The notes: generated by a model not told the origin, from the sequence alone. Counted from the stretch's first letter, positions 51,779 through 61,570 are shown. The stretch: DNA of 64,000 nucleotides from Actinomycetota bacterium (GCA_019347715.1 JAHWKU010000004.1:62001-126000); one strand, 5' to 3'. Translations and numbers: made by a program.

Positions 51779-53628
51779 CGCGAAGCCTGCAGGTCGAACA
51801 GCTCGGCGTAGCGGCCTGCCTTTGCCATCAACTCTTCGTGCGATCCTAGTTCTTCGATCTGGCCATCGTGGAGAACGACGATCATGTCGGCCATGCGAAC
51901 CGTCGAGAAACGGTGTGAGACGAGAAGAGCCACCGGCCTGGGACCGCTTTCGGGCCGGGCCATCTCGGCGAATCGCTCGAACACTTCGTGTTCTGCACGG
52001 GCATCGAGGCTGGCGGTGGGCTCGTCGAGGATCAGGATCGAAGGATGAGGTCTCATCGAGCCTCGTGCTAGGGCAATTCGCTGCCACTCTCCTTCAGATA
52101 GTTCAATGCCGCCTTCGAAGTCGCGGCCGAGTTGGGTGTCCACACCGTCCGGAAGCTTATTGATGACTGCCGTTGCTCCAGCCTGATGAGCGGCCGCCGC
52201 CACGGCGGCGCCGTTGAAGTTGACACTCAGCTCTCCAACCCCAACGGCCTCACGCGCGATCAGTTGGTACTTCACAAAGTCCTGGAATGAGACAGCGGCG
52301 TTCGCCCGCCACTTGTCCAGGTCGATGTCCTTGAAGTCGATCCCGTCGATGGTTATACGGCCCCCGGTTGGGTCGTAGAACCGGCACAGCAGCTTGACCA
52401 GGGTCGACTTGCCTGCTCCGTTCTCTCCAACGAGTGCGACGGTCGTTCCGGCCGGGATGAACAGTGAAACTCCCTTGAGGATCTCTTCTTCAGTACCGGG
52501 ATAGGAGAAGCGGACGTCCTCGATGGTTATCCCGCGGGTGATGGCCTGCGGCGGAGGTACGAGGCGATCACGCGTTGCGAGTTTCACCTCGGATTCGTAG
52601 TCGAACAGCCACAGATATCTCTCCCCCACGAACGCCAGCTCGGCAGTCCATGTAACGAGGCCCGCGGCCATCTGGACCGATCCGATTGCCATCCGAGTGA
52701 TCTGGACCCCCATCGCCAGCTCTCCTATCGAGGCCCGCCCCTGGAGCGTCAGGTATCCGAGGAATCCTATGGATCCTGCGAGCGAGAGGCCGTACATCGC
52801 GCCGCTGACGAAACCGACACCGGATCGTTTCACTCGGTCGCGAAACAGCTTCTTGATGTATTCGTTCGTGAGCGTCTTGTGGGAATTCAGGAGGTGCGTA
52901 CCCAACCCGAATAGCCGGATCTCCTTGGCGGCCTTGATCCCTGTCGCCAGTTCTATGTAGTGGTAGGCGAGCCGGTCCTCTAGTGCGATCTCGTCGTGGC
53001 GCTTCATATGTTTTTTGTGCGAGCGGTACTGAAACCACACGGCCGGCAGCGTCACAAACGGCATCAAAGCCAGCAGCGGGTGAATGAGCCCAAGCAGGAC
53101 CACCGACGCCACCAGCGCGATCACGACATATGAGATCAGGTTGAACATGAACAGAACTTGGTTGGGGATGTAAGTTCGGTCGCGGACCAGCTTCAGCTTG
53201 TCTTTGAACTCGGAGCGTTCGAGGTGGTCGAGCCCGGCAACGCCGGCCGAGATCGACATGAGACGGCGATCCACTTCCTGGACGATACGGTCGGCCAGAT
53301 CGAACTGGAGGAGAGTGAATACTCCCTGGAGTGTATTGGTTCCGACGACGATGGCCATGAAGATCGCGCCCATCCAAAAGGCTCGGCCCAGGACTCCTGC
53401 CTCCAGGGCATCGATTACGAGCTTCGTCATAAATCCCTGGGCGGCTCCTGCAATTCCTAGGAGGATCACCGAGGTAACCAACCCAGCCGCCCTGGCTCTG
53501 GCCACACCCCATGCCAGCCCGAGCATTGTCTTGAAGACTCGCGTCAGCATCTTGGTGGCCTTGAGCATCCCGGGATGGACCGTCTCGTCTACTTCCTCGG
53601 TCACTTTGGGACCGGTCTCTTCGCTCAT
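51769..53628 (-). CDS. ABC exporter half-transporter (second of a pair)
   Basis: Fused membrane-ATPase half transporter of 619 residues. Six helices fill about 40-340; the ATPase has Walker A GENGAGKST, a signature LSEGEWQRIALARG in place of LSGGQ, and Walker B ILILDEPTASLD. The D-loop and H-loop (LLVSHRFSTVR) are intact. The ATG overlaps the partner's stop codon (ATGA). The variant signature LSEGE versus LSGGE in the partner suggests a heterodimer with one degenerate site. Substrate unknown; lipid- or peptide-type exporters look like this. Confidence 0.9.
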   Translation of the reverse strand: MSEETGPKVTEEVDETVHPGMLKATKMLTRVFKTMLGLAWGVARARAAGLVTSVILLGIAGAAQGFMTKLVIDALEAGVLGRAFWMGAIFMAIVVGTNTLQGVFTLLQFDLADRIVQEVDRRLMSISAGVAGLDHLERSEFKDKLKLVRDRTYIPNQVLFMFNLISYVVIALVASVVLLGLIHPLLALMPFVTLPAVWFQYRSHKKHMKRHDEIALEDRLAYHYIELATGIKAAKEIRLFGLGTHLLNSHKTLTNEYIKKLFRDRVKRSGVGFVSGAMYGLSLAGSIGFLGYLTLQGRASIGELAMGVQITRMAIGSVQMAAGLVTWTAELAFVGERYLWLFDYESEVKLATRDRLVPPPQAITRGITIEDVRFSYPGTEEEILKGVSLFIPAGTTVALVGENGAGKSTLVKLLCRFYDPTGGRITIDGIDFKDIDLDKWRANAAVSFQDFVKYQLIAREAVGVGELSVNFNGAAVAAAAHQAGATAVINKLPDGVDTQLGRDFEGGIELSEGEWQRIALARGSMRPHPSILILDEPTASLDARAEHEVFERFAEMARPESGPRPVALLVSHRFSTVRMADMIVVLHDGQIEELGSHEELMAKAGRYAELFDLQASRYD

Positions 53629-55481
53629 TCCAGGACTCCGGTGGCCCGATAGTGGGATGCCTGGATCTCGTATAGCTCGGCGTAGCGGCCCCTGCGATCC
53701 ATCAACTGTTCATGGCTTCCATCCTCGACTATCCGCCCGTCTTCCATGAAGACGATGCGTTCGGCCATTCGAACGGTTGAGAAACGGTGCGACACCAAAA
53801 GGGTCGTCTGGCCCCGGCTCAGCTCGGCAAAGTGTTCGTAAAGTTCGTGTTCGAGTCGAACGTCGAGGCTGGCGGTGGGTTCGTCGAGGATCAGGATGTC
53901 GGAGCCTCGGCCGATCTGAGCCATCATGGCTCGAGCTAGTGCAACTCTCTGCCATTCGCCTCCCGAGAGGTCAACGCCTTCGAACTCCCGGGAAAGTGGG
54001 GTCTCCCACCCATCCGGAAGCGACTCGATCTTCTCTAGGACTCCAACACGCCGCGCTGCTTCCTCGAGCAATGCTTTGTCCTCCCGTCGATCGATCGCTC
54101 CAAACCCGACGTTGTCAGAAGCAGGAAGTTTGTAGTGGACGAAGTCCTGAAAAATGACCGCGAGCCGCGTGCGCAGGTCGGCCAAGTCGAACTCGCGGAT
54201 GTCAACGCCGTCTAAGAGGATCCGCCCTTCGGTGGGATCGAAGAACCTGCATAGCAGTTTGATGAGGGTGGTCTTACCTGCGCCGTTCTCTCCGACCAGG
54301 GCGATGGAGCTGCCTGAGGGGATCCAGAGGTCGAGCTGATCGATGATGCGGCGATCCGTACCGGCATAGTGAAAGGACACATTCTCGAAGCTGATACCGG
54401 TTCGGGGAAGTTCCCTGGCGGGCCGAGTTCCGGAAACGTCGAGGCGTGGGTCAGTTTTCGCCAGCTTCATGATTCGAAGGGCGTTGGGCAGCCAGTAATT
54501 ATTTCTGCGGATGCTCGCTGCCGACTGGAAGAGAGCGATTAGCCCCGAGGATGTCCCCACCATTGCCATGGAGGCCGCGGCGAAGTTACCTATGTCCAAC
54601 CGTCCGATTGCGGTAGAGCGAAGAGCGGAGAAAAAGACCAGCGCGACGACGATGTTGGCGAACAGCGTCAAGAACAACGTGGCAAGCATCGTTCGACGCT
54701 GCTTGTTCCAGACCTCCTGTTTTCCTGCCAGCCAGTGACTGCCTTGACGGCCGACTACCCAGTCCTTCAGGCCCGAGATCCGGATCTCTTTGGCCGGTTC
54801 GAGCGTGAGAGCCAGGTCCTTGTAATAGGTGGCGCGGCGGATCTCAGGCGAGTAGCGCCACTGCACCATCCCTACTACCGAGGTGTAGTGCCATCCTGCT
54901 ATGCCCGCCGGAAGAGCGCTCAACACGATAACGAGAGGAGCCCAAGGGGCGAATTTGGCCGCCACGACGGTGATCATTGCGACCAGAGAAAAGACGTTTT
55001 GGATTCCTTGGAGGAATTGGTTGACGCTCTGTACCGGCATCCAGCCGATCCACGAGGTGACCTCTAGCTTGTCCCGAAAGTCCGGGTCCTCGAAATACGC
55101 CATCCCCGGGAGGTCGCTCACTCCGGTCATGACCCGGCGCGAGAGATAGGCCTGGAAGCGCCGCTCGAGGGCGAACCGAAGAGCCTCGTTCACGGGCCCC
55201 ATCAGCTGAGTCACGACTACCGCTCCGGCGAGGATGATCAGGGCACGCCTGGCTCCCATGGCAGGCGCGGAGTCGACTCCGAGATCGAGAGCGGCAGTGA
55301 CGTTCGAGATGAGTTCGCCGGTCTGAAAGATGATGATCGCCGGCGCGAGTCCTGATATCAGGGCGACGATGAGCTGTGCAATCGCCACGAATGGAGCGGA
55401 CTGCCCGACCATCCATAGGCCGCGCAAATTGGCGCTTAATTCCTCGCGCCAAGGGACTCGATACTTCTCTTCTATCTCCAT
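53625..55481 (-). CDS. ABC exporter half-transporter (first of a pair)
   Basis: The 618-residue partner of the half transporter downstream. Six helices (about 25-320) precede an ATPase with Walker A GENGAGKTT, signature LSGGEWQRVALARA, Walker B ILILDEPTASLD and H-loop LLVSHRFSTVR. The two are similar along their whole length, a tandem-duplicated pair. ATG 55481 gives the normal start EIEEKYRVPWREE. The upstream gap of about 50 bp is shared with the end of the PPOX gene. Confidence 0.9.
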   Translation of the reverse strand: MEIEEKYRVPWREELSANLRGLWMVGQSAPFVAIAQLIVALISGLAPAIIIFQTGELISNVTAALDLGVDSAPAMGARRALIILAGAVVVTQLMGPVNEALRFALERRFQAYLSRRVMTGVSDLPGMAYFEDPDFRDKLEVTSWIGWMPVQSVNQFLQGIQNVFSLVAMITVVAAKFAPWAPLVIVLSALPAGIAGWHYTSVVGMVQWRYSPEIRRATYYKDLALTLEPAKEIRISGLKDWVVGRQGSHWLAGKQEVWNKQRRTMLATLFLTLFANIVVALVFFSALRSTAIGRLDIGNFAAASMAMVGTSSGLIALFQSAASIRRNNYWLPNALRIMKLAKTDPRLDVSGTRPARELPRTGISFENVSFHYAGTDRRIIDQLDLWIPSGSSIALVGENGAGKTTLIKLLCRFFDPTEGRILLDGVDIREFDLADLRTRLAVIFQDFVHYKLPASDNVGFGAIDRREDKALLEEAARRVGVLEKIESLPDGWETPLSREFEGVDLSGGEWQRVALARAMMAQIGRGSDILILDEPTASLDVRLEHELYEHFAELSRGQTTLLVSHRFSTVRMAERIVFMEDGRIVEDGSHEQLMDRRGRYAELYEIQASHYRATGVLE

Positions 55482-55533
55482 GAGGGCCGCATAAGTGTAG
55501 CGGCCGTTTCAGGAGGTGTTTTTTGTTGTTAGG

Positions 55534-55971
55534 TCATCCCATGGAGGTGAATCGCTCGGGGGCGATCTTGACGATCACCCGACCTTCTCCGGGCTCGGGA
55601 TATTCGTCTTTGCCCATGTACTTCTTGGCGAGTGAATTGATGAACCCATGGGAGGTGTCCTTTTGGATGTCGGCGATGGTCCCCCTGATCTCGAGGTACC
55701 GGTAGGGATCGTCGGGATCGAGGACCGAAAGGGCGACTCTGGGGTCGCGATTGAAGTTCGCCATCTTCTGGCGGGACGTGGTCTGGCTGATGAGAACGTG
55801 AGTCCCGTCGAAGTCGAACCAGACCGGGTTGGAGTGTGGTTCTCCGTCTGGTCCGATGGTGGCCACATGCGCGAACCCCTTCTTCTCTAGGATGTCGCGG
55901 TGGCTTTGCGGAACGGTGGCCGGTTCCAGGCGAATCTCTTCCGATGATTTTTGCCGTAGGTCACGGGACAT
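55534..55971 (-). CDS. PPOX-class F420-dependent flavoprotein-type oxidoreductase
   Basis: A 145-residue split-barrel protein: FAHVATIGPDGEPHSNPVWFDFDG, RQKMANFNRDPRVALSVLDPDDPYRYLEIRG and GEGRVIVKIAPERF are the pattern of the PPOX class that in actinobacteria uses coenzyme F420. If so the host makes F420; this is inference from family. Substrate unknown. It is a separate unit; the ABC exporter gene begins about 50 bp downstream on the same strand. Confidence 0.87.
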   Translation of the reverse strand: MSRDLRQKSSEEIRLEPATVPQSHRDILEKKGFAHVATIGPDGEPHSNPVWFDFDGTHVLISQTTSRQKMANFNRDPRVALSVLDPDDPYRYLEIRGTIADIQKDTSHGFINSLAKKYMGKDEYPEPGEGRVIVKIAPERFTSMG

Positions 55972-56101
55972 GTGTGCCTCCTAGGAGAGTAGTTAGAGCT
56001 TCTCTTGTTACGTACCCGTAGGTTCGAGCAAGAAACGCCCCTGGACTCGGTGCCTGCCTCGCGTTCTCATAAACCCTACCCTGGGCTAAGCTGGCAACAC
56101 T

Positions 56102-56533
56102 TTGAAACCATCCATCTGGCTTCGAGTTCTATGTCTCCTCTTCACAGTTGCCTTCATCGGCTGTGCGCAGGAACCATCGGTACAGGATCCTGCCCCCCAG
56201 AGGCCGGCAATTGATGGCGGCAGCGAGATACCAGCCGATTGCAGCGCCGTAGGGGCCGATCCCTTTGAGCTCGAGGCGGAAGGTTTTCAGTTCGGAACCG
56301 ATTGCCTGCGAGTCGCCGCCGGCGTTGCCTTCCGGGTCGAGCTAAAAAACCGAGACGAGGAGCCGCACACGTTCTCGATCTACGGAGAAGGCGACGAGGT
56401 GATCTTCTCGGGACAGGAAGTCGCCCCTGGAACAGATTTCACATACGACGTTCCGGCTCTGGCCGGCGGGACCTACAAGTTCCAATGCGACGTCCATCCG
56501 GAGATGTCCGGCCAGGTATTCGCCACCTCCTAG
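56102..56533 (+). CDS. cupredoxin lipoprotein
   Basis: A 143-residue secreted copper protein. The signal peptide ends in the lipobox AFIGC (Cys21), so the protein is lipid-anchored. The mature domain has a complete type-1 copper set: His89 (EPHTF), Cys129, His132 and Met135 in QCDVHPEMSG. This is the same motif as in the two-domain cupredoxin at 2295-3227 of the oxidase operon, which suggests a common respiratory copper pool. TTG 56102 is the only start in range. Confidence 0.85.
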   Translation: MKPSIWLRVLCLLFTVAFIGCAQEPSVQDPAPQRPAIDGGSEIPADCSAVGADPFELEAEGFQFGTDCLRVAAGVAFRVELKNRDEEPHTFSIYGEGDEVIFSGQEVAPGTDFTYDVPALAGGTYKFQCDVHPEMSGQVFATS

Positions 56534-56561
56534 CGACCGCCGATCGGTCGCGCCAGGCCAC

Positions 56562-59369
56562 CTATACAGCGGCTTTCCGCGACCGACCACCCGAGCGGGA
56601 GATTGCGCCAGGGTCCGTTCCTAGATAGCTCTCGATGACGGCAGGATGCTCTTGGACTACGGATGGAGTGCCCTCGGTGACCTTGGTGCCCGATCCCATC
56701 GCGACGATGCGGTCCGAGATCCCCATGATGAGCGGCATGTCGTGCTCGATCACAACCAGCGTCGTGCCGATCGTCCTTTTGACCGCGAGCAGGAGCTCGG
56801 CCAGAGCTTCGGTCTCGCGCTGGGCGATCCCAGAAGAGGGCTCGTCTAGAAGGAGAACTCGGGGTTCCAGCGCGAGCAGACAGGCCATCTCGGTGATGCG
56901 CCTCGTTCCGGTGGAGAGCTCGCCGACCGGCTTGTTTCGAAATCTCGTGAGTCCGAGCAGCTCTACCAGGGCCCTGGCAGCGCGGTCCTTGTCCTTCTCG
57001 GCCCACCTCGCGTCTGGAAGTCCGAGGACTACTGAAAGCGTCTGGGTCGGATGCTTCTTCTCGAGCGAAACCCGTATCGAGTCGAGAACCGTGAGCGTTG
57101 GAAACAGCATGGAGTCTTGAAACGACCGGATGAGGCCGAGCCTTGCTCTCGATTCTGGCTTCATTCCGGAGATGTTGCGGCCGTCGAAAGCAATCGTTCC
57201 GGAGACGGGGATCAGGAAGCCCGACAGAACTTTGAATAACGTCGTCTTTCCCGACCCGTTGGGTCCGATGATCCCAACGGTCTCATGTTCGAGCACATCG
57301 ATCGACATCCCATCGAGAGCACGAACCTCCCCATAGGAGACGGAGATCTCGTTGGCGGCAAGGATGGTCTTGGGGCCAATGACAGTTTCACCTGCTGCAA
57401 TAGGAAGCGAAGCGCTCCTTCCGACGAGCGAGCCCTCTTCTTCTGGTTCATCTTCTTGATAGTCGATTCCGCTCTTCTCAGCGAGACGTTTGATCGCGCG
57501 CTCGTGAAAGAATTCGAGGATCTGCGCGAGGCCCCCGGGCACGTACAAGACGAAGACGAGCACACCGACTCCGCTCACCATCAGCTGGATGGTGTCGATC
57601 GGGATGATGAGTGGCAGCCCGACGAGGTAGGTGGCCCCGAGGATCGCGCCGGAGACTCGAGTGATTCCTCCGAGGACCACCATGGCCAGCAGCGTCACGC
57701 TCCGGTCGGCTGGGAAAGTTTCGATCGTGATTCTCGAAAGTGATTGGGCAAAGATCACACCGCCGAAGCCGGCGATCATCCCGGAAAGAATGAATGCCTG
57801 CATCTTTCTTCCGGTCGCACTGATCCCGAAGGCCCGAGCGACATCCTCGCCATCTCTCACCGCGGTGAGCACCCGCCCTAGCCCTCCGTTCTTCAAGTTG
57901 AACAGCAGCCAAGCGCACAGAAGAAGCGCTGTAAGTGCGATGTAGTAATAGGCGCGAACCGTGACCGTCTCGGCCGAACCGATGATCGGACGTCCGGGGT
58001 CGATTCCCGTCCCGAAGGCAAGCCGGTTTCCAAAGATGGACACCGGCGCCATCACCGCAAAGGCAAGGGACGTCACCGCGAGCATGAGTCCGCGCAGCCG
58101 CAGTGCCGGCAGCCCGATGATCATCGAAGCGATCGCTCCTCCGAGTGCCCCTGCCATCAATGACAGGCCCCACGGGAGTCCAGCGACGATGAAGACCAGA
58201 TATCCGGCGAGGGCCCCGAACCCTGCGAGCGCGAATTGCCCGAGAGAAACCTGCCCGGTCATCCCCGTGACGATCGTGACGGAGAGCCCGATGGTTGCGA
58301 GGGTGAAGATCGACACGAAGATCGAAGCCTGGGCGTTGCTGAGAGCAACCGGAAGAACGATCGCAATCAGGACGATGGCGAGTGCAGTGACTTTCCCAAG
58401 ATTCTTGATGGACCAGACCCCCAGGAGGTGCTCTGGGACTGGGCGTTCCTGTGGGAACGAAAGCCAGCTTGCGTCAGATGTCTCCTCACCGCTTCGGCGC
58501 CGCACGAGAAGGCCGATCAGGATGATCGCGAAGAGACTTCCTTCGACAAGCCCAGGGGACGTAAAGTTCCACAGCATCGCCTGTTCGAAAACACCGATAG
58601 CCACTCCGGCCAAAAGCGCTACCGGAAACCTCGCCATCATCGCGAGGACTGCCGGGGCAAGGGCCCGCACGAGCAGGTCCGGTCCGAGTGCATCGATGGT
58701 CTGAAACCCGCGAGCAGGAGCGATCAAGATCGCCGAGAAGGCTGCGAGAGCACCGGCGATCGCCCAAGCCATCGTCGACATCGCGCTGGTTGAAATGCCT
58801 GCGGTTCTCGCGGCTTCCGGATTGTCGGCAGCCGCCCTCATCGCAGGGCCGTATCTGGAGCGAAGTCGCTGCGGCAGCCATTCAGGTGGTGAAAGAAACA
58901 GCGCAAGCGCAGCGATGATGACCGGCGACATGATCAGTATCAGAACGTAGTAGGGCGTGATCACCAGGGACCCAACCTGGAAAGTTAGATTGAAAGGTGG
59001 GGGAAAGAGAGCCGTGTTCCTGATGTGGGTGATCGATCCCGCGAGACCGAGGAGAAGCTGAGCGGCCCCCAGAGTCGCGACGATGGCCATGATCCTGGGG
59101 GCCCCGCGCAATCTTCTGATGACTACGAACTCGAGCGTCGCCGCTGCGAGCGCGCCGCAGGCAAGAGCAATGGGAAACACGACCAGCCATGGAAGACCGA
59201 GGCTGAGCGACAGGCGGCCCATCACCGCCGCGGCGACTCCTCCGACGTTACCGTGAGCGAAGTTGATGATGCCGCTCGACCGGTAAACGAGGATGAGTCC
59301 GATGGCGAGGACGCCGTAAGTGAGTCCCGTGATTACTCCGAGGACGAGGATTGCCGGGGGGACGTCCAT
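56562..59369 (-). CDS. LivH-LivM-LivG triple fusion, branched-chain amino acid-type ABC importer
   Basis: One 935-residue protein that joins three subunits which are usually separate. Residues 1 to about 300 are the LivH permease (YRSSGIINFAHGNVG, AADNPEAARTAGIST); about 335-640 the LivM permease (TGMTGQVSLGQFALAGFGA, AVRDGEDVARAFGIS); 669-935 the LivG ATPase (Walker A GPNGSGKT at about 702, Q-loop LIRSFQDSMLFPTLTV, signature LSTGTRRITEMA in place of LSGGQ, Walker B LLLDEPSSGI). Fusions of LivM-LivG are common in actinobacteria, triple ones less so. ATG 59369 overlaps the stop of the MFS-LivF gene (TGATG). Substrates may be amino acids, amides or urea-like compounds. Confidence 0.92.
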   Translation of the reverse strand: MDVPPAILVLGVITGLTYGVLAIGLILVYRSSGIINFAHGNVGGVAAAVMGRLSLSLGLPWLVVFPIALACGALAAATLEFVVIRRLRGAPRIMAIVATLGAAQLLLGLAGSITHIRNTALFPPPFNLTFQVGSLVITPYYVLILIMSPVIIAALALFLSPPEWLPQRLRSRYGPAMRAAADNPEAARTAGISTSAMSTMAWAIAGALAAFSAILIAPARGFQTIDALGPDLLVRALAPAVLAMMARFPVALLAGVAIGVFEQAMLWNFTSPGLVEGSLFAIILIGLLVRRRSGEETSDASWLSFPQERPVPEHLLGVWSIKNLGKVTALAIVLIAIVLPVALSNAQASIFVSIFTLATIGLSVTIVTGMTGQVSLGQFALAGFGALAGYLVFIVAGLPWGLSLMAGALGGAIASMIIGLPALRLRGLMLAVTSLAFAVMAPVSIFGNRLAFGTGIDPGRPIIGSAETVTVRAYYYIALTALLLCAWLLFNLKNGGLGRVLTAVRDGEDVARAFGISATGRKMQAFILSGMIAGFGGVIFAQSLSRITIETFPADRSVTLLAMVVLGGITRVSGAILGATYLVGLPLIIPIDTIQLMVSGVGVLVFVLYVPGGLAQILEFFHERAIKRLAEKSGIDYQEDEPEEEGSLVGRSASLPIAAGETVIGPKTILAANEISVSYGEVRALDGMSIDVLEHETVGIIGPNGSGKTTLFKVLSGFLIPVSGTIAFDGRNISGMKPESRARLGLIRSFQDSMLFPTLTVLDSIRVSLEKKHPTQTLSVVLGLPDARWAEKDKDRAARALVELLGLTRFRNKPVGELSTGTRRITEMACLLALEPRVLLLDEPSSGIAQRETEALAELLLAVKRTIGTTLVVIEHDMPLIMGISDRIVAMGSGTKVTEGTPSVVQEHPAVIESYLGTDPGAISRSGGRSRKAAV

Positions 59370-61570
59370 CAGCGGCTCTTGCCTTTGAGAGTTCCAACGG
59401 CCTGCGCGGCCCCCTTCAAGAAAACCGAGCGAAGCAGGTCGTCGCGCTTCAACAGCTTCTTGGCAGGGCCTGAGAACTTGATCTCTCCCTTTTCCATGAA
59501 GTACGCATGCTGGGCAACCAGCAGCGCGACGTTCACAGACTGTTCCACCAGCACGATGGTTGTTCCCTGCTCGTGGATCTTGCGCAGGGCCTCCAACAGC
59601 TCTCCCACCACGGCCGGGGCGAGACCGAGCGAAAGCTCGTCGATGCACAACAGTTTCAGCCGAAGGATCTGCGCTCGTGCTAGCGCCAGCATCTGCTGTT
59701 CGCCTCCGGAAAGGGTGCCAGCGCGCTGGCTTCGTCTTTCCGCGAGTCTCGGGAACAGGTCGAGGGCGGAATCGATGCCGCGCTCGACCGAAGCGAGGTC
59801 GTTGCCGTACGAATATCCGGCCATGCGAAGGTTCTCGATCACCGAAAGTGAAGGAAAGACCGGTCTTCCGCTCGGGATGTGGACGATGCCGAGACGAACG
59901 CGCCGTTCGGCTCCAAGGTATGTGACGTTTTGACCCAAGAACCGGACTGCCCCCCGGCGGGGGGTTCCAAGCCCCGAGATGACCTTGAGCAGAGTCGACT
60001 TGCCTGCGCCGTTGGTTCCGAGCAGGGCAACGATGCTTCCTTCTTCGACTGTGAAGTCAACGTCGAACAGAACTTGCACCTGGCCATAGGAGAAATCGCA
60101 GTTGCGGACCTCGAGGAGGGGAAGCTCCGCTCCAGAGGTACGCAGAGCGTTTACGGTCTCGTCCTCGATGATCTCGTCGGTGAGAAGGTCGAGGTCCTCC
60201 TGAAAAGTCGATCCGGCCCTGGCCATGATCCAGCCACCGATCACCGATGGGATGACGACCAATGAGAGCGCGACCTGATATCCAGCGCGGTCGGCGATGC
60301 TTCCGATCAGAACGCTCCCCATCAGTCCGCCGACGAATCCGATGTAGATCCCCTGAACCGCGAAGCTGTATCCGCGAAGCCTGGGAGGAACGATGGCGCT
60401 CACGACGTTGAATGTGGCGGGGATGACAGCGGCAACTGCCGCCGATGCGACCGAGTGGGCCAGGCTGAATAAATAGATGTTGGGCTGGAACACCGAGATG
60501 CTAAGCAACAGCCCGTAAGCGCCGAGCATGATGCCGAGCATCTGAAGAACGCGCTGGGGATCGCGGCGAAACAATCGCTCGCCGAATTTTCCTCCAAGCG
60601 CATAGCCCGTGGCTGAGGCCGCCCCGAACAGCGACAGCACCAGCCCCCTTCCGAAAGGATCCAGCCCGTACTGCCGCTCGACGAACAGCGTTATGAATGT
60701 GCCGCCTCCGAACAGTCCTACTCCAACGACTGCCAGTCCGATGAGAATGCGATAAAGCGTCCCGATCGCCAGAAGTCGCTGAAAGGCCTCGCCGAAGTGC
60801 AGCGCAACTTCTTGCTCGGCCCCCGTCCCGACATCCTCTTCATCCTTGTCGACCGGAGTTTCCGCTCTCAGGTCTTCGCGGATCCGGTCGGTGTCGAAGC
60901 GGCCATAGCCTGGATCGCGCAGCTTGAATGCGAACGCGGCGGCAGCGAAAGTTAGGAGTCCGGTTAGTGGGATCACAACCCGAAAGCTAAGGTCGAGAAT
61001 CCCTCCGAGGAATCCGATCACACCGGGACCGATCACAGTTCCGAGGGTAGCTAGAGCGAAGTACGCTCCGAAGACGCGGTTCCTTCCCTCGGGCGGATAG
61101 GAATCCGTGAGCAGTGGAAGGAAAACCGCCTGGCGGCTGGAGTCCGAAAGGCCCCGTAGCGTCCGGACGGCGCCGAGTTCGAACTTGCCCCTCACCACAC
61201 CGGCGAGGATCTGAAGGATGCCCCAGGCGATCGCCGAGACTTTGATGATCATCGCCCGGCTTCTCCTCGTCGCAAGCGCGGCCAGAGGAAGCGCGCCGAA
61301 AACGACAGCAAGTCCCTGAAGGGCGCTGATGAGTCCAAGTTCGACATTGGTCAGGGAGAAAGCCCGCTTGATCTCAGGGCCGAGAACGGCAAACGCTTGG
61401 AGATCGAGCGCGTCGATCAATCCAAGAAGAGACAGCGCGACGAGCGGGTACCACCCCGCGGGCGAAGATTTGACCACCGTGGCAAGTGGCGGCTCCGGCG
61501 GGGCGTCGGTGCCCATGATTCCGAGATGGCGCTGGGCCCGTTCGCGTTGCTTCTCTTTCTCAGAGCTCAT
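59369..61570 (-). CDS. MFS carrier fused to a LivF-type ABC ATPase
   Basis: A 733-residue chimera. Residues about 40-460 form a twelve-helix MFS carrier; motif A after helix 2 is degenerate (LATRRSRAMI lacks the usual DRxGRR Asp). Residues 486-733 are a complete LivF ATPase: Walker A GTNGAGKST (about 518-526), PSGRPVFPSLSVIENLRM, signature LSGGEQQMLALARA, Walker B LLCIDELSLGLAP (Pro replaced by Leu) and H-loop VEQSVNVAL. The gene sits between the small anchored protein (4-base overlap) and the LivHMG fusion (TGATG), so it supplies the second ATPase of that importer. The MFS part has no normal place in an ABC importer. Start ATG 61570. Confidence 0.9.
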   Translation of the reverse strand: MSSEKEKQRERAQRHLGIMGTDAPPEPPLATVVKSSPAGWYPLVALSLLGLIDALDLQAFAVLGPEIKRAFSLTNVELGLISALQGLAVVFGALPLAALATRRSRAMIIKVSAIAWGILQILAGVVRGKFELGAVRTLRGLSDSSRQAVFLPLLTDSYPPEGRNRVFGAYFALATLGTVIGPGVIGFLGGILDLSFRVVIPLTGLLTFAAAAFAFKLRDPGYGRFDTDRIREDLRAETPVDKDEEDVGTGAEQEVALHFGEAFQRLLAIGTLYRILIGLAVVGVGLFGGGTFITLFVERQYGLDPFGRGLVLSLFGAASATGYALGGKFGERLFRRDPQRVLQMLGIMLGAYGLLLSISVFQPNIYLFSLAHSVASAAVAAVIPATFNVVSAIVPPRLRGYSFAVQGIYIGFVGGLMGSVLIGSIADRAGYQVALSLVVIPSVIGGWIMARAGSTFQEDLDLLTDEIIEDETVNALRTSGAELPLLEVRNCDFSYGQVQVLFDVDFTVEEGSIVALLGTNGAGKSTLLKVISGLGTPRRGAVRFLGQNVTYLGAERRVRLGIVHIPSGRPVFPSLSVIENLRMAGYSYGNDLASVERGIDSALDLFPRLAERRSQRAGTLSGGEQQMLALARAQILRLKLLCIDELSLGLAPAVVGELLEALRKIHEQGTTIVLVEQSVNVALLVAQHAYFMEKGEIKFSGPAKKLLKRDDLLRSVFLKGAAQAVGTLKGKSR

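Noticed and set aside
52568..53512. Minus-strand frame of 314 codons inside the ABC exporter gene
   Set aside because: Alternate frame of a real gene, Gly/Arg/Pro-rich, no motif.
59370..59648. N-terminal extension of the LivHMG fusion to 59648
   Set aside because: The extra 93 codons are an alternate frame of the LivF end; the LivH start MDVPPAILVLG at 59369 is normal and coupled.
59025..59933. Plus-strand frame of 302 codons
   Set aside because: Antisense to the LivHMG and MFS-LivF genes; no recognisable domain.
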